Shown here piece by piece: positions 18,246 through 31,437 of a stretch of DNA of 64,000 nt (within the stretch, counting starts at the first letter, position 1; the number at the start of each line of letters is the position of its first letter). The notes under the pieces are model-generated. The model was not told where the DNA came from. It made no database searches and was given only the letters and a program-made list of their open reading frames with translations. The translations under genes were made by a program, and so were the position numbers. Origin of the DNA: Oscillibacter hominis (GTDB lineage: Bacteria; Bacillota; Clostridia; Oscillospirales; Oscillospiraceae); contig NZ_CP060490.1 in NCBI RefSeq assembly GCF_014334055.1, forward strand, positions 2,542,001 through 2,606,000. Direction: 5' to 3'.

Positions 18246-18422
18246 ATGATCCCGTACAAAAAAATGTATGCTCTCTTAATGGGCGCCGTTTCCGATGCAT
18301 TGGATTCCATGGACGCCGGGAATTTCCCGCAGGCGAAGAAGCAGTTGCTGACCGCAGTAGACGGAATAGAAAACCTCTACATTGAAGCTTCCTTAAACTT
18401 AGAAGACGCGCACGACGAATGA
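18246..18422 (+). CDS. 58-residue helical protein (cluster A copy)
   Basis: Short gene with a GAGGTGAT ribosome site. The protein begins MIPYKKMYALLMGAVSDALD, looks like two amphipathic helices (about 3-22 and 27-50) and ends in acidic DAHDE. A second copy at 30879-31055 on the other strand is identical at 53 of 58 positions by my count. Its stop codon sits in the loop of a terminator hairpin. I do not recognise a function; it has no signal peptide, membrane segment or catalytic motif. Its constant place beside small XRE genes suggests a regulatory partner, a toxin-antitoxin-like part, or a small phage-derived protein. Confidence 0.75.
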   Translation: MIPYKKMYALLMGAVSDALDSMDAGNFPQAKKQLLTAVDGIENLYIEASLNLEDAHDE

Positions 18423-18438
18423 CCGTCGTGCGCTTTTT
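18408..18438. terminator. Shared hairpin, copy A
   Basis: Perfect 10-bp stem GCGCACGACG / CGTCGTGCGC with loop AATGAC, which contains the TGA stop of the 58-residue gene, followed by five T. It lies between two convergent small genes. The same stem and loop occur at 30868-30893 and 31710-31735. Confidence 0.8.
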
Positions 18439-18451
18439 ATTTTGTGCGTTA

Positions 18452-18664
18452 TCAGGAATAGGGATATCTTTCATCGGTGAGTCCTATCAGATAATCCACG
18501 CTGGTGTGATAGAGGTCAGCCAATACGATCATTTGTCGTGCTCGGATGCGACTTCTCCCTTTTTCATAATCACCATACGTCTTACGGCTTACGCCCAGCA
18601 GTTCAGCAACCTGTTTCTGACTCAAGCCCTTCTCAATCCTCAAATCCCGTATTCTTGGATACAC
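18452..18664 (-). CDS. Small XRE-family HTH regulator (cluster A, third)
   Basis: 70 residues from the GTG at 18664, which follows a GGGGTGAG site and gives the same length as its relatives; an ATG at 18736 would add 24 unrelated residues. HTH region KGLSQKQVAELLGVSRKTYGDYEKGRS and shared tail VLADLYHTSVDYLIGLTDE. Convergent with the 58-residue gene across the shared hairpin. Three AGTACT sites lie upstream. Confidence 0.8.
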   Translation of the reverse strand: MYPRIRDLRIEKGLSQKQVAELLGVSRKTYGDYEKGRSRIRARQMIVLADLYHTSVDYLIGLTDERYPYS

Positions 18665-18681
18665 CCGTCTCACCCCGCAAT

Positions 18682-18753
18682 AGTACTTTTGAATACCATT
18701 GATGATACCACAGAACAAGTGTGCAATGTTCGTCACAGTACTAATAAGTACTG
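18682..18753 (-). promoter_or_regulatory. Putative operators upstream of the third XRE gene
   Basis: Perfect inverted repeat CAGTACT-AATA-AGTACTG at 18736-18753 and a single AGTACT at 18682-18687. TTGTTC and TATTCA boxes 17 bases apart lie between them on the - strand. Autoregulation is likely but inferred. Confidence 0.5.
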
Positions 18754-18825
18754 CACAGGGAGAGCTATCAAGCTATTCAGAGTGTTTTGATGAAAAATTT
18801 GAAAGAAACCTAAGGCGGACCGCGC

Positions 18826-18864
18826 AAAACCCCTCCGCGCTCCTATGGAGCGCGGAGGGGTTTT
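18826..18864. terminator. Terminator of the car operon
   Basis: An 18-bp perfect stem (18826-18843 with 18847-18864) with a three-base loop and T or A runs on both ends. It closes the carAB-dapF transcript and also separates it from cluster A. Confidence 0.92.
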
Positions 18865-18880
18865 CCTGTTTTGTGCTGCC

Positions 18881-22905
<4,025 letters not shown>

Positions 22906-22906
<1 letters not shown>

Positions 22907-23967
22907 TACCGCTCACCTCCCATCAAATTCATAAAGCGGTCGAAGAGGAATGAAGTGTCCCTGGGCCCGGAGCAGGCCTCCGGGTGGAACTGAACGGTGA
23001 AGCACTTGAGTTCCGGGTAGTCGATGCCCTCGCAGGTGCCGTCATTGGCGTTCACAAGGCTGACCCTTCCGGAGCCCACCGTGTCCGCGTCCACTGCGTA
23101 GCCGTGGTTCTGGCTGGTGATGTAGGTGCGCTGGCCGTTCACTTCCTTCACCGGCTGGTTGACACCCCGGTGGCCGTATTTGAGCTTATAGGTCCTGCCG
23201 CCGGCGGCCAGTGCCGTCAGCTGGTGGCCCAGGCAGATGCCGAACATGGGCACCTTGCCCAAAAGCCGGCGGATCTGCTCGATCTGGAAGAGGTCGTCGG
23301 CCGGGTCGCCAGGGCCGTTGGAGAGCATCACGCCGTCCGCGCTCAGCGCCAGCACATCCTCGGCCCGGGCGGTGCAGGGCAGCGCCGTCACCTCGCAGTG
23401 GCGCTTTTGCAGCTCCCGGATGATGTTGCGCTTGGCACCGTAGTCGATGAGGGCCACCCGGCGGCGCACTTCCCCCTGGGCGGGGAAGACCTCCAGCTCC
23501 GTGCGGCTGACCGCCTCCACCGCGCCCTTCACGGCATAGGTACGCACAGCCTTCAAGTCCCCGGGGACCTTGGAGCAGATGATGGCGTTCATCACGCCGT
23601 GCTCCCGGATGATGCGGGTCAGCTCCCGGGTGTCCAGGCCGCACAGGCCCGGCACGCCCCGCTCCTTTAAAAACCGGTCCAGCTTGTACTGGCTGCGGAA
23701 GTTGGAGGGCGCGTCACATACCTCCCGGACCACGTAGCCCCGGACGGCGCACTCGCCCTCAAAATCCTGCTCGATGACGCCGTAATTGCCGATCAGCGGG
23801 AAGGTCTGCATGACAATCTGGCCGCAGTAGCTGGGGTCGGTCAGCGTCTCCAGGTAGCCGCACATGCCGGTGGTGAACACCAGCTCCCCCACGCTGTCCG
23901 TCTCTGCGCCGAAGCGCAGCCCCTCAAAGACCTGCCCGTCGGCAAGCACCAAATATCCCTTGTTCAT
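22906..23967 (-). CDS. carA: Carbamoyl phosphate synthase small subunit
   Basis: Glutaminase subunit that feeds ammonia to CarB for arginine and pyrimidine synthesis. 353 residues from the ATG at 23967, chosen for the GGGAGAGGG site and the MNKGYLVLADGQVFEG start. The class I amidotransferase triad is readable: Cys in FGICLGHQ (about 243), and His/Glu in QFHPEA near the C terminus. Directly followed by the carB fusion. Confidence 0.96.
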
Positions 23968-24090
23968 ATCCCTCTCCCTTTTCCGTGAATTTTGATTCCG
24001 ATAAAGGACAGAATGTTCCATAATCTATCTTATTATGAAGGAAAACCCTACAATAGTCCAGAATCAATTGCCAAATACTTCAATCAAGAT

Positions 24091-24155
24091 TGCACAAATC
24101 CCTTGGTGGAATTTGTGCAGTTTTACGAATTATCCCAGCCGCTTTTGTGCAAAAA
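24091..24155. promoter_or_regulatory. Inverted repeats between carA and the XRE gene
   Basis: TGCACAAAT (24091-24099) and ATTTGTGCA (24111-24119) are exact inverted repeats 11 bases apart, and a related TTTGTGCAAA lies at 24144-24153, about 30 bases before the XRE promoter. They look like operator sites for the XRE protein or for car control. The 314-base gap holds no other gene I can support. Confidence 0.45.
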
Positions 24156-24180
24156 TTCTCCGGCTCCCTCACAAAATTTC

Positions 24181-24209
24181 TTTACAAAGGGTATTCATTT
24201 TGATATAGT
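24181..24209 (+). promoter_or_regulatory. Extended -10 promoter of the XRE-MBOAT operon
   Basis: TTTACA (24181-24186), 17 bases, TATAGT (24204-24209) preceded by TG at the extended -10 position. Confidence 0.7.
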
Positions 24210-24225
24210 ATACAAGAAGTATAAG

Positions 24226-24252
24226 AAACGGCGGAATCAGCCGCCGTTTTTC
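24226..24252 (+). terminator. Terminator in the leader of the XRE operon
   Basis: AAACGGCGG / CCGCCGTTT with a six-base loop and a T run, beginning about 10 bases after the expected transcription start and ending 30 bases before the XRE ATG. No gene upstream reads into it, so it could act as an attenuator of the operon. Confidence 0.6.
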
Positions 24253-24281
24253 CATGAAAACCGGTTGAAGAGGTGGGAGAG

Positions 24282-24962
24282 ATGAGCTCTGAATTTCCAA
24301 GGATCCTGTCCCTTTTGCGGCAGGAGCGGGGCGTCAGCCAGCGGACGGCGGCCAAGGACCTGGGGGTGAGCCAGGCCCTGTTGAGCCACTATGAAAACGG
24401 CATCCGGGAGCCGGGCCTTCCCTTTGTGGTGCGGGCCTGCGACTACTACCATGTGTCGGCGGACTTTATCTTAGGCAGGACCCTCAGCCGGGACGGGGCC
24501 ATGATCTCTTCCGACGAGGTCTACGACCCGGAGGCGGAGCGCAGCGGCGTGCTGAAGGGAAGCGTCCTTGCCACGCTGCAAAACAAACTGATCACCGGCT
24601 CCGTGTCGGTGCTGTTCGACCTTTTGGGCAAGGTGGGCGACAAGGGGGCCATCAACGCGGCGGCGGCTTACCTCTCCACCGGCATCTACCAGCTCTACCG
24701 CCGGCTCTACCGCTGCGCCGGCGGGAACGAGGCCTATTTCTCCGCCGACGCGGAGGTCTATTCCCTGGATATGGCCCTCGCTGACATGAAGCTCTCTGAG
24801 GTGCGTTATGCCCTGGCCCTGGACGAGGCGGCGGAGCGGAAGGAGGAGTTCCCCTCCGTATCCGACGAGAGCCTGAAGGAGGCCTATCCCGGCCGCAGCC
24901 AGAGCGTGGCCCAGGTGCTGCACAATACGGACGCGCGCCTGAGCGCGCTGACGGAGAAGTGA
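24282..24962 (+). CDS. XRE-family regulator with helical C-terminal domain
   Basis: 226 residues. N-terminal HTH: RQERGVSQRTAAKDLGVSQALLSHYENGIREPGL; then DYYHVSADFILGRT as in small XRE proteins, followed by about 150 residues of mostly helical sequence of unknown role. The ATG at 24282 is chosen over a GTG at 24273. The stop is one base from the start of the MBOAT gene, so it is the first gene of that operon and its probable regulator. Confidence 0.82.
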   Translation: MSSEFPRILSLLRQERGVSQRTAAKDLGVSQALLSHYENGIREPGLPFVVRACDYYHVSADFILGRTLSRDGAMISSDEVYDPEAERSGVLKGSVLATLQNKLITGSVSVLFDLLGKVGDKGAINAAAAYLSTGIYQLYRRLYRCAGGNEAYFSADAEVYSLDMALADMKLSEVRYALALDEAAERKEEFPSVSDESLKEAYPGRSQSVAQVLHNTDARLSALTEK

Positions 24963-24963
24963 G

Positions 24964-26418
24964 ATGAATTTTCAGTCCTTTGGATTTGTCGGCTTTTTCA
25001 GCCTGACGCTGGCGCTCTGCCTTGGGGCGGGGCGCCGCAACCGCCCGCTGGGGCAGGCGGTGCTGTTAATCGCCTCTGCGGTCTTCTACCTCTGGAGCTT
25101 CACCTCCGCCGCCTGGTGGGGGTGGGGTGTGCTGCTGGTGGGGAGCAGCGTGACCTATGGGGTCTGCCGGCACCTCATCTCCGGGCGGCTGAGGGGCCGT
25201 GGACGCAGGAGATGGTTCCTTTTGGCGATCAGCTATCACGTGGCCGTGCTGCTGGTCTTCAAGTACACGGGCTTTTTCACCGGCGGCGCCGTGGCGGTGG
25301 GCTGGGCTCCGCTGGGGCTGAGCTTTTTTACGTTCCAGCAGCTCTGGTTTTTAAAAGAGGTGTATACGGGGGAGTTCCCGGCGGCGGAGATGGAGCGCGT
25401 CAGCGGCGACTCCTTCACCCTCTTCAGCTTCTTTTTCCCCACGGTGACTTCCGGCCCCATCCTGCGGCCAGGCGCCTTCTTCCCCCAGCTGAAGGGGGAG
25501 AAGTTCCTGCGGCCCGACTGGGAGGACGCCCGGGCCGGCCTCTATGCCATCGCCTTGGGCTGCGGCAAGAAGGTGCTGCTTGCGGACTCCTTCGGCGTCA
25601 TTGTCAACAACGGCTACGCCCACCTCGGAGAACTGGCCGCGCCCTCGGCGGCCCTGGTGGTGCTGGGCTACAGCCTTCAGCTGTATTTTGACTTCTCCGG
25701 CTACTGCGATATGGCCGCGGGGATTGCCCGGCTTTTGGGCGTCCGGCTGCCGCTGAACTTTGATTCGCCCTATCGCAGCCTCAGCGTGACCGAGTTCTGG
25801 AAGCGCTGGCACATCACGCTGACCACATTTTTACGGGAGTGCCTCTATTTCCCCCTGGGCGGCAGCCGCCGGGGCGCAGCCCGGACCTATCTCAACATCA
25901 TGATCGTCTTTTTGGTCAGCGGCTTCTGGCACGGCGCCGGCTGGACCTTCCTCCTCTGGGGTGCCATCCATGGCGCCTGCCAGGTGGCGGAGCGGCTGTG
26001 GGGCAGCCGGCGGGACCGCCTGCCCAAGGCGGTGCGCTGGGCGCTGACCTTTGCCGTGGTGAACATCGCCTGGGTCTATTTCCGCGCGCCCACGGTGGCG
26101 GCGGGCAACAGCGTGCTGCGCGCCCTCTTTTCCCTGCGCATGGAACGGCCGGACAAGTGGCTGGTCTCCGGCCTCTTCGCCTCGGAGATGGACGCGGTTC
26201 GCATCCTGCTGCCATCGCTGACGCCCTGGCTGAACACCATTTTGATCCTGGGGCTTTACGGCGTGGGCCTAATGGTCATCGCCATGCCCCGCAGCGCGGT
26301 GCGGCGCATGGATGCCTTCCGTCCCACCTGGTGGCGCGCGGCGGGCCTCGCGGCGGTGCTTGTGTGGTCGGTGCTGTCCTTCAGCGGCATCACTACGTTT
26401 ATCTACTCCAATTTCTGA
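24964..26418 (+). CDS. MBOAT family O-acyltransferase (AlgI/DltB-like)
   Basis: 484-residue polytopic membrane acyltransferase. The MBOAT signature is clear: FWKRWHITLTTFLRECLYFP (about 279-298) and the catalytic histidine in VSGFWHGAGWTFLLWGAIHG (about 318-337). Such proteins move acetyl groups across the membrane for O-acetylation of exported polysaccharide. The next gene encodes the expected extracytoplasmic partner. No polymer synthesis genes are adjacent, so the acceptor is unknown. Confidence 0.92.
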   Translation: MNFQSFGFVGFFSLTLALCLGAGRRNRPLGQAVLLIASAVFYLWSFTSAAWWGWGVLLVGSSVTYGVCRHLISGRLRGRGRRRWFLLAISYHVAVLLVFKYTGFFTGGAVAVGWAPLGLSFFTFQQLWFLKEVYTGEFPAAEMERVSGDSFTLFSFFFPTVTSGPILRPGAFFPQLKGEKFLRPDWEDARAGLYAIALGCGKKVLLADSFGVIVNNGYAHLGELAAPSAALVVLGYSLQLYFDFSGYCDMAAGIARLLGVRLPLNFDSPYRSLSVTEFWKRWHITLTTFLRECLYFPLGGSRRGAARTYLNIMIVFLVSGFWHGAGWTFLLWGAIHGACQVAERLWGSRRDRLPKAVRWALTFAVVNIAWVYFRAPTVAAGNSVLRALFSLRMERPDKWLVSGLFASEMDAVRILLPSLTPWLNTILILGLYGVGLMVIAMPRSAVRRMDAFRPTWWRAAGLAAVLVWSVLSFSGITTFIYSNF

Positions 26419-26434
26419 CGGGGAGGCGCGGATC

Positions 26435-27487
26435 ATGAAAGAAAGGCGCTTTGTCCTGGGCACACTGGCCCTGGCACTGGCGGCGCTGGGGGCTTGCGCG
26501 GCCCTGGTCTGGTATGCCGACCCCTGCTTCTACTTCCGGTTTCCCGGGAAGATCGAGCCGGTCTTTTTCAGCGAGCGCTACCAGAACGCGGGCATGGCCA
26601 AGCATGTGGCGGCGGACACAGTGGTGATGGGTACCTCCATGACTGCCAACTACCGCGTCAGTGAGGTGGAGGCTGCCTTCGGCGGCACGGCGGTGAAGCT
26701 GACCTTTTCCGACGGCTACCTCAGCGAATTCGACCAGGCCATGGACATGGTCTTCCGCCATCACACGCCGGAGCGGGTGCTCTTCGGCCTGGACATCAAC
26801 GTCCTCACCCGGGACGAATCCAAAAAAACCGACGCCCTGCCCGCATATCTCTACAACAAAAACCCACTGGATGATGTAAACTATATCCTGAATAAGGATA
26901 CGCTGTACTACAGCCTCTACCGCATCAAATGCAGCCGGTGGGGCACCACCGACGACGTGGACCAGGCCTTCACCTGGGACGGCGACGTGTGGTGGTCCAA
27001 GGAGACCGCCCTGGCGGGCTACCAGCGGCCGGAGGTCTCGGCGGAACCCGTGGCGGTGACGGCCTATCACCAGAACGCCGTGGACAATGTGAAGGTGATC
27101 CTGAACTGGGCCAACCGCCACCCGGAGACGGAGTTCGACGTGTTCTTCCCGCCCTACAGCATGCTCTACTGGGACAAGATGCAGCGCACCGGCGCAACAG
27201 ACGCCGTGTTTTCCGCGCTGGAGACGGGAATCCGGTACCTTGCCGAGAATCAGCAGCGGGAAAACATCCGCATCTTCTTTTTCCCGGCCCAGGAGGACAT
27301 TGTGACGGACCTTGACAACTATGGCGACTATATCCACCACTCCGGCGCGGTGTGCTCCCGGCTGATCGGCGAGCTGGCCGCGGGGGAGTACGAGATCGAC
27401 CCGGCCACAACGGAAACTGTGCGCAGCATTCTTTCCGAATGGAAGGAATTTGTGGTAAACTATGACTACGACGCCATTTGGCAGTGA
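26435..27487 (+). CDS. AlgX/AlgJ-like SGNH-type partner of the MBOAT protein
   Basis: 350 residues from the ATG at 26435 (GGGGAGG site). One N-terminal membrane helix (about 7-27) anchors an outside domain. VVMGTSMTANYRVSEVE near residue 66 has the position and form of the Ser block in SGNH-like acetyltransferases, and NYGDYIHHSG near 292 could supply the His. It is 16 bases after the MBOAT gene, the usual pairing for polysaccharide O-acetylation. The family assignment rests on context and the partial motifs. Confidence 0.7.
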   Translation: MKERRFVLGTLALALAALGACAALVWYADPCFYFRFPGKIEPVFFSERYQNAGMAKHVAADTVVMGTSMTANYRVSEVEAAFGGTAVKLTFSDGYLSEFDQAMDMVFRHHTPERVLFGLDINVLTRDESKKTDALPAYLYNKNPLDDVNYILNKDTLYYSLYRIKCSRWGTTDDVDQAFTWDGDVWWSKETALAGYQRPEVSAEPVAVTAYHQNAVDNVKVILNWANRHPETEFDVFFPPYSMLYWDKMQRTGATDAVFSALETGIRYLAENQQRENIRIFFFPAQEDIVTDLDNYGDYIHHSGAVCSRLIGELAAGEYEIDPATTETVRSILSEWKEFVVNYDYDAIWQ

Positions 27488-27584
27488 CCGTTGCATCAAG
27501 GGCGGAGCGGCTCCCCACGCGGCATAACGGGCCTAAACGCTGCGTGTCCGCGCGGGAGCGTGACTTGGCAAGGAGGTTTTTTCT

Positions 27585-29390
27585 ATGATAAAGCAAAGCA
27601 ATATACGTAACTTCTCCATCATCGCCCACATCGACCACGGCAAGTCCACCCTGGCCGACCGGCTGCTGGAGCGGTGCAACGCCGTCTCCGAGCGGGAGAT
27701 GTCCAGCCAGCTCCTGGACAACATGGATTTGGAGCGGGAGCGGGGCATCACCATCAAGGCCCGCGCCGTCCGGCTGAGCTATCAGGCCCGGGACGGGGAA
27801 GTCTACGAGCTGAACCTGATCGACACGCCGGGCCACGTGGACTTCAACTATGAGGTCAGCCGGTCCCTTGCGGCCTGCGAGGGCGCGGTGCTGGTGGTGG
27901 ACTCCACCCAGGGCGTGGAGGCCCAGACCCTTGCCAACACCTACCTGGCGCTGGAGCACAACCTGGAAATCCTGCCGGTATTCAACAAGATCGACCTGCC
28001 TGCCGCGGACCCCAAGCGGGCCAAGGAGGAGGTGGAGAACATCATCGGCCTGCCCGCCATGGACGCGCCGGAGATCTCCGCCAAGTTGGGCGTCAACATC
28101 GAGGACGTGTTAGAGGACGTGGTGAAAAACGTGCCGCCGCCCACCGGCGACGTGGACGCGCCCCTCAAGGCGCTGATCTTCGACAGCCAGTACGACAGCT
28201 ACCGGGGCGTCATCGTCTACCTGCGGCTGATGGAGGGCACGCTCCGCACGGGCCAGAGCGTGAAGATGATGGCCTCCGGCGCCTCCTACCAGGTGGTGGA
28301 GTGCGGCCATCTGCTGCCCCTGGGCCTGGAGCCCTGCGACGCGCTGGAGGCCGGCGAGGTGGGCTATTTCACCGCCTCCATCAAGAACGTGAAGGATACC
28401 CGGGTGGGTGACACGGTCACCGACGCCCTCTGCCCGGCCGCCGAGGCCCTGCCCGGCTACCGCCCCGTGCAGCCCATGGTCTACTGCGGCATCTACACCG
28501 AGGACGGGTCGGAGTACCCGGATCTGCGGGACGCGCTGGAAAAGCTCCAGCTCAACGACGCCTCCCTAAGCTTTGAGCCGGAGAGCTCCGTGGCCCTGGG
28601 CTTTGGGTTCCGCTGCGGCTTTTTGGGCATGCTCCACCTGGAGGTGATCCAGGAGCGGCTGGAGCGGGAGTTCGACCTGGGCCTTGTGACCACGCTGCCC
28701 TCGGTCATCTACCACGTCACAAAGACCGACGGCACGGTGGTGAAGGTGGACAACCCCCACAACTACCCGGACCCGGCCTCCATCGAGCTGGCGGAGGAGC
28801 CCTACGTGAAGGTGTCCATCATCACGCCCCAGGACTACGTGGGCAACATCATGCCCATGTGCCAGGACCGCCGGGGCGAGTTCAAGGACATGCAGTACCT
28901 GGACACCAACCTGGTGGAGCTGCACTACCAGATGCCCCTCAACGAGATCATCTACGACTTTTTCGATGCCCTGAAGGCCAACACCAAGGGCTACGCGTCG
29001 CTGGACTACGAGCTCTCCGGCTACCGCCCCAGCGAGCTTGTGAAGGTGGACGTGCTGCTCAACGGCGACCAGGTGGACGCGCTGAGCTTCATCGCCCACA
29101 AGGACAAGGCCTACCCCCGGGCCCGGCGTCTGTGCGAAAAGCTGAAGGAGAACATCCCCCGCCAGCTCTTTGAGATTCCGGTCCAGGCGGCCATCGGCGG
29201 GCGGGTGATCGCCCGGGAGACGGTGAAGGCCATGCGCAAGGACGTGCTGGCCAAGTGCTACGGCGGCGACATCACCCGGAAGAAGAAGCTGCTGGAAAAG
29301 CAGAAGGAGGGCAAGAAAAAGATGCGCACGTTGGGCACGGTCCAGGTGCCGACGGAGGCATTTTTGGCGGTGCTCAAGTTAGACGAATAA
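27585..29390 (+). CDS. lepA: Elongation factor 4 (LepA)
   Basis: Ribosome-associated GTPase that back-translocates or remodels elongating ribosomes. 601 residues. G motifs are AHIDHGKST (14-22), [15 protein letters not shown] and NKIDLP; the C-terminal part contains the LepA-specific segment with [23 protein letters not shown] at the end. AAGGAGG site before the ATG. Preceded by a 97-base gap without other features. Confidence 0.98.
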   Translation: MIKQSNIRNFSIIAHIDHGKSTLADRLLERCNAVSEREMSSQLLDNMDLERERGITIKARAVRLSYQARDGEVYELNLIDTPGHVDFNYEVSRSLAACEGAVLVVDSTQGVEAQTLANTYLALEHNLEILPVFNKIDLPAADPKRAKEEVENIIGLPAMDAPEISAKLGVNIEDVLEDVVKNVPPPTGDVDAPLKALIFDSQYDSYRGVIVYLRLMEGTLRTGQSVKMMASGASYQVVECGHLLPLGLEPCDALEAGEVGYFTASIKNVKDTRVGDTVTDALCPAAEALPGYRPVQPMVYCGIYTEDGSEYPDLRDALEKLQLNDASLSFEPESSVALGFGFRCGFLGMLHLEVIQERLEREFDLGLVTTLPSVIYHVTKTDGTVVKVDNPHNYPDPASIELAEEPYVKVSIITPQDYVGNIMPMCQDRRGEFKDMQYLDTNLVELHYQMPLNEIIYDFFDALKANTKGYASLDYELSGYRPSELVKVDVLLNGDQVDALSFIAHKDKAYPRARRLCEKLKENIPRQLFEIPVQAAIGGRVIARETVKAMRKDVLAKCYGGDITRKKKLLEKQKEGKKKMRTLGTVQVPTEAFLAVLKLDE

Positions 29391-29445
29391 AAAGGCCGCC
29401 GCACCCGCGCGAATCAAGCAAAAATAACAAAGAAAAGAGTATTTC

Positions 29446-30861
29446 ATGACCTTTCAAGACTTACACCTGCTGCCCGAGATTCAACGGGCGGTCCGTGACG
29501 TGGGCTATGTGACCCCGTCGCCCATCCAGGCCCAGGCCATCCCGCCGGTGCTGACCGGCCGCGACCTGATCGGCTGCGCCCAGACGGGCACCGGCAAGAC
29601 GGCGGCCTTCGCCATCCCCATCCTCCAGCACCTGCACCAGGAGAAGAAGTTCACCCACAAGCCCATCCGGGCCCTGATCCTCACGCCCACCCGGGAGCTG
29701 GCCCTCCAGATCAAGGAGAGCTTCGACGACTATGGCAAGTACCTGCCCCTGATCACCACGGTGATCTTCGGCGGCGTCAGCCAGGTGCCCCAGGTGGAGG
29801 CCCTGCAAAAGGGCACTGACATCCTGGTGGCCACGCCGGGGCGGCTCAACGACCTCTGCAACCAGGGCCACATCGACCTCAGCCACATCAGCTGCTTTGT
29901 CCTGGACGAGGCGGACCGGATGCTGGACATGGGCTTCATCCACGACGTGCGCAAGGTGCTTGCCCGCCTGCCGGAGCAGCGCCAGACCCTGCTCTTCTCC
30001 GCCACCATGCCGGAGGAGATCGTCAAGCTGACCCGCCAAATCCTGAAAAACCCCATCACCGTGGAGGTGACGCCCGTGTCCTCCACCGTGGACGCCATCG
30101 AGCAGTCCCTCTACAAGGTGGACAAGGCCAACAAGCGGAGGCTCCTCATCCACCTGCTGCGGGAGAACGGCTGGTATTCCGTGCTGGTCTTCACGGCCAC
30201 CAAGCACGGGGCCGACCGGGTGGCCAAGGAGCTTTGCCGGGAGGGGATCCCCACCATGGCCATCCACGGCAACAAGAGCCAGAACGCCAGGGTCAAGGCC
30301 CTGGAGAGCTTTAAGAGCGGGGAAAGCCGGGTGCTGGTGGCCACGGACATTGCGGCCCGGGGCATCGACATCAACGAGCTTTCCTGCGTCATCAACTTCG
30401 ACCTGCCCAATGTGCCGGAGACCTATGTCCACCGCATCGGCCGCACGGGCCGGGCGGGCCACGGCGGCGTGGCGGTGAGCTTCTGCAATTTTGACGAGCT
30501 GGCCTATTTGAAGGACATTGAGAAGCTCATCGGCAAGAAGGTGCCGGAGGTGGCGGACCACCCCTATCCCATGGAGGTCTTTGAGGCCACGCCCAAGGCG
30601 GAGCGCCCGCCCCGCCCTCCCCGGGTAGAGCGGACGGCAAAGCCCGCGGCGGAGCGGCCCGCCGGGAAAGAGCGGCCCGCAAGGGCGGAGCGGCCCAGGA
30701 ACCAGGAGCGGGTGGTACGGACGGAGCACTCTGCAAAAACGGAGCGGCCCCAGGCCGCTGCAGCGGAGCCGCCCAAGCCCCGCAAGGTGCGCTCCGGCGC
30801 GCCGATGCTGCCCGGGTATGTGGTGGCGGCGGCGGACGGCCGCCGCAGGCGGAAGAAATAA
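29446..30861 (+). CDS. DEAD-box RNA helicase (RhlE-type)
   Basis: 471-residue ATP-dependent RNA helicase. Motifs in order: Q motif [11 protein letters not shown] (about 23-33), AQTGTGKT (about 45-52), PTRELA, DEAD box VLDEADRM (about 150-157), SATMP, and [13 protein letters not shown]. The last 100 residues are a basic Pro/Arg/Glu-rich tail, as in RhlE and CshA-like proteins. It starts 55 bases after lepA. Confidence 0.94.
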   Translation: MTFQDLHLLPEIQRAVRDVGYVTPSPIQAQAIPPVLTGRDLIGCAQTGTGKTAAFAIPILQHLHQEKKFTHKPIRALILTPTRELALQIKESFDDYGKYLPLITTVIFGGVSQVPQVEALQKGTDILVATPGRLNDLCNQGHIDLSHISCFVLDEADRMLDMGFIHDVRKVLARLPEQRQTLLFSATMPEEIVKLTRQILKNPITVEVTPVSSTVDAIEQSLYKVDKANKRRLLIHLLRENGWYSVLVFTATKHGADRVAKELCREGIPTMAIHGNKSQNARVKALESFKSGESRVLVATDIAARGIDINELSCVINFDLPNVPETYVHRIGRTGRAGHGGVAVSFCNFDELAYLKDIEKLIGKKVPEVADHPYPMEVFEATPKAERPPRPPRVERTAKPAAERPAGKERPARAERPRNQERVVRTEHSAKTERPQAAAAEPPKPRKVRSGAPMLPGYVVAAADGRRRRKK

Positions 30862-30863
30862 AA

Positions 30864-30893
30864 AAGAGCGCACGACGGTCATTCGTCGTGCGC
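30864..30893. terminator. Shared hairpin, copy B
   Basis: Same stem GCGCACGACG / CGTCGTGCGC (30868-30877, 30884-30893) and loop as copy A, in the opposite orientation. The T tract is on the - strand and the TGA of the 58-residue gene lies in the loop, so it mainly terminates that gene; it is also 7 bases past the helicase stop. Confidence 0.8.
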
Positions 30894-31055
30894 GTCTTCT
30901 AAGCTTAAGGCGGTTTCTATGTAGAGATTTTCTATTCCGTCTACTGCGGTCAGCAGCTGTTTCTTCGCTTGAGGGACATTTCCAGCGTCTATGGAATCCA
31001 ATGCATCGGAGACGGCGCCCATTAAGAGGGCATACATCTTTTTGTACGGAATCAT
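30879..31055 (-). CDS. 58-residue helical protein (cluster B copy)
   Basis: Same protein as at 18246-18422 with five substitutions by eye (M22I, F27V and three near residues 48-51). Ribosome site GAGGTGAT. The start is the ATG at 31055 because it matches the other copy exactly; the open frame continues 22 codons upstream into AT-rich promoter sequence. Divergent from an XRE gene at 31157 across a 101-base region with the palindrome ACAATATTGT. Function unknown. Confidence 0.75.
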   Translation of the reverse strand: MIPYKKMYALLMGAVSDALDSIDAGNVPQAKKQLLTAVDGIENLYIETALSLEDAHDE

Positions 31056-31084
31056 TGCTATCACCTCATCATTTATATATTGCC

Positions 31085-31094
31085 ACAATATTGT
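31085..31094. promoter_or_regulatory. Palindrome between divergent 58-residue and XRE genes
   Basis: Perfect palindrome ACAATATTGT. On the - strand TTGCAT and TACAAT boxes 17 bases apart overlap it; on the + strand TTGCCA (31080-31085) and TTAAAT (31102-31107) flank it. The same palindrome recurs at 31398-31407 before the second XRE gene. Confidence 0.55.
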
Positions 31095-31124
31095 AGCATA
31101 TTTAAATGTTAGATGCAACAAAAT

Positions 31125-31156
31125 AGTAGCATTTACTCACAAGGAGTGATGCTGCT
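31125..31156 (+). promoter_or_regulatory. Ribosome-site-burying hairpin, first XRE gene of cluster B
   Basis: AGTAGCAT (31125-31132) pairs with ATGCTGCT (31149-31156, one G-U pair), which ends directly at the ATG. The loop contains ACTC and the AAGGAGTG ribosome site, whose GAGT can pair with ACTC. The structure should limit ribosome access. Confidence 0.6.
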
Positions 31157-31369
31157 ATGGTTTTCCAGCGGTTGGAAGACTTGAGAATAGATGCGGATAA
31201 GACGCAAGAAGACATTGCCAGAATACTGAATTGCAAAAGGGAAGTGTATCGGCGGTATGAAAAGGGGCTTCAAGAAATACCTGTCTGGGCACTTATCAAA
31301 CTGGCGGACTTCTACAAGACAAGCACGGACTATATCTTGGGTCTGACAAACAAGCGGGAACAGGATTAA
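31157..31369 (+). CDS. Small XRE-family HTH regulator (cluster B, first)
   Basis: 70 residues: MVFQRLEDLRIDADKTQEDI then ILNCKREVYRRYEKG form the HTH, and the tail is KLADFYKTSTDYILGLTNK. It is nearly identical to the next gene, including the upstream region, so the two arose by tandem duplication. Transcribed away from the 58-residue gene. Confidence 0.88.
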   Translation: MVFQRLEDLRIDADKTQEDIARILNCKREVYRRYEKGLQEIPVWALIKLADFYKTSTDYILGLTNKREQD

Positions 31370-31397
31370 AACAGAGGGGAAAAGAGTATAGTTCGCT

Positions 31398-31407
31398 ACA
31401 ATATTGT
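31398..31407. promoter_or_regulatory. Second ACAATATTGT palindrome
   Basis: Duplicate of the palindrome at 31085-31094 at the matching place before the second XRE gene; promoter boxes here are weaker. Confidence 0.5.
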
Positions 31408-31437
31408 GGCATATTCAGATGTAAGATGCAACAAAAT

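Noticed and set aside
30818..31096. Frame antisense to the 58-residue gene, with a similar frame opposite the other copy (18181-18474)
   Set aside because: The similarity is a by-product of the two 58-residue genes being paralogues; neither antisense frame has a ribosome site in a fitting place.
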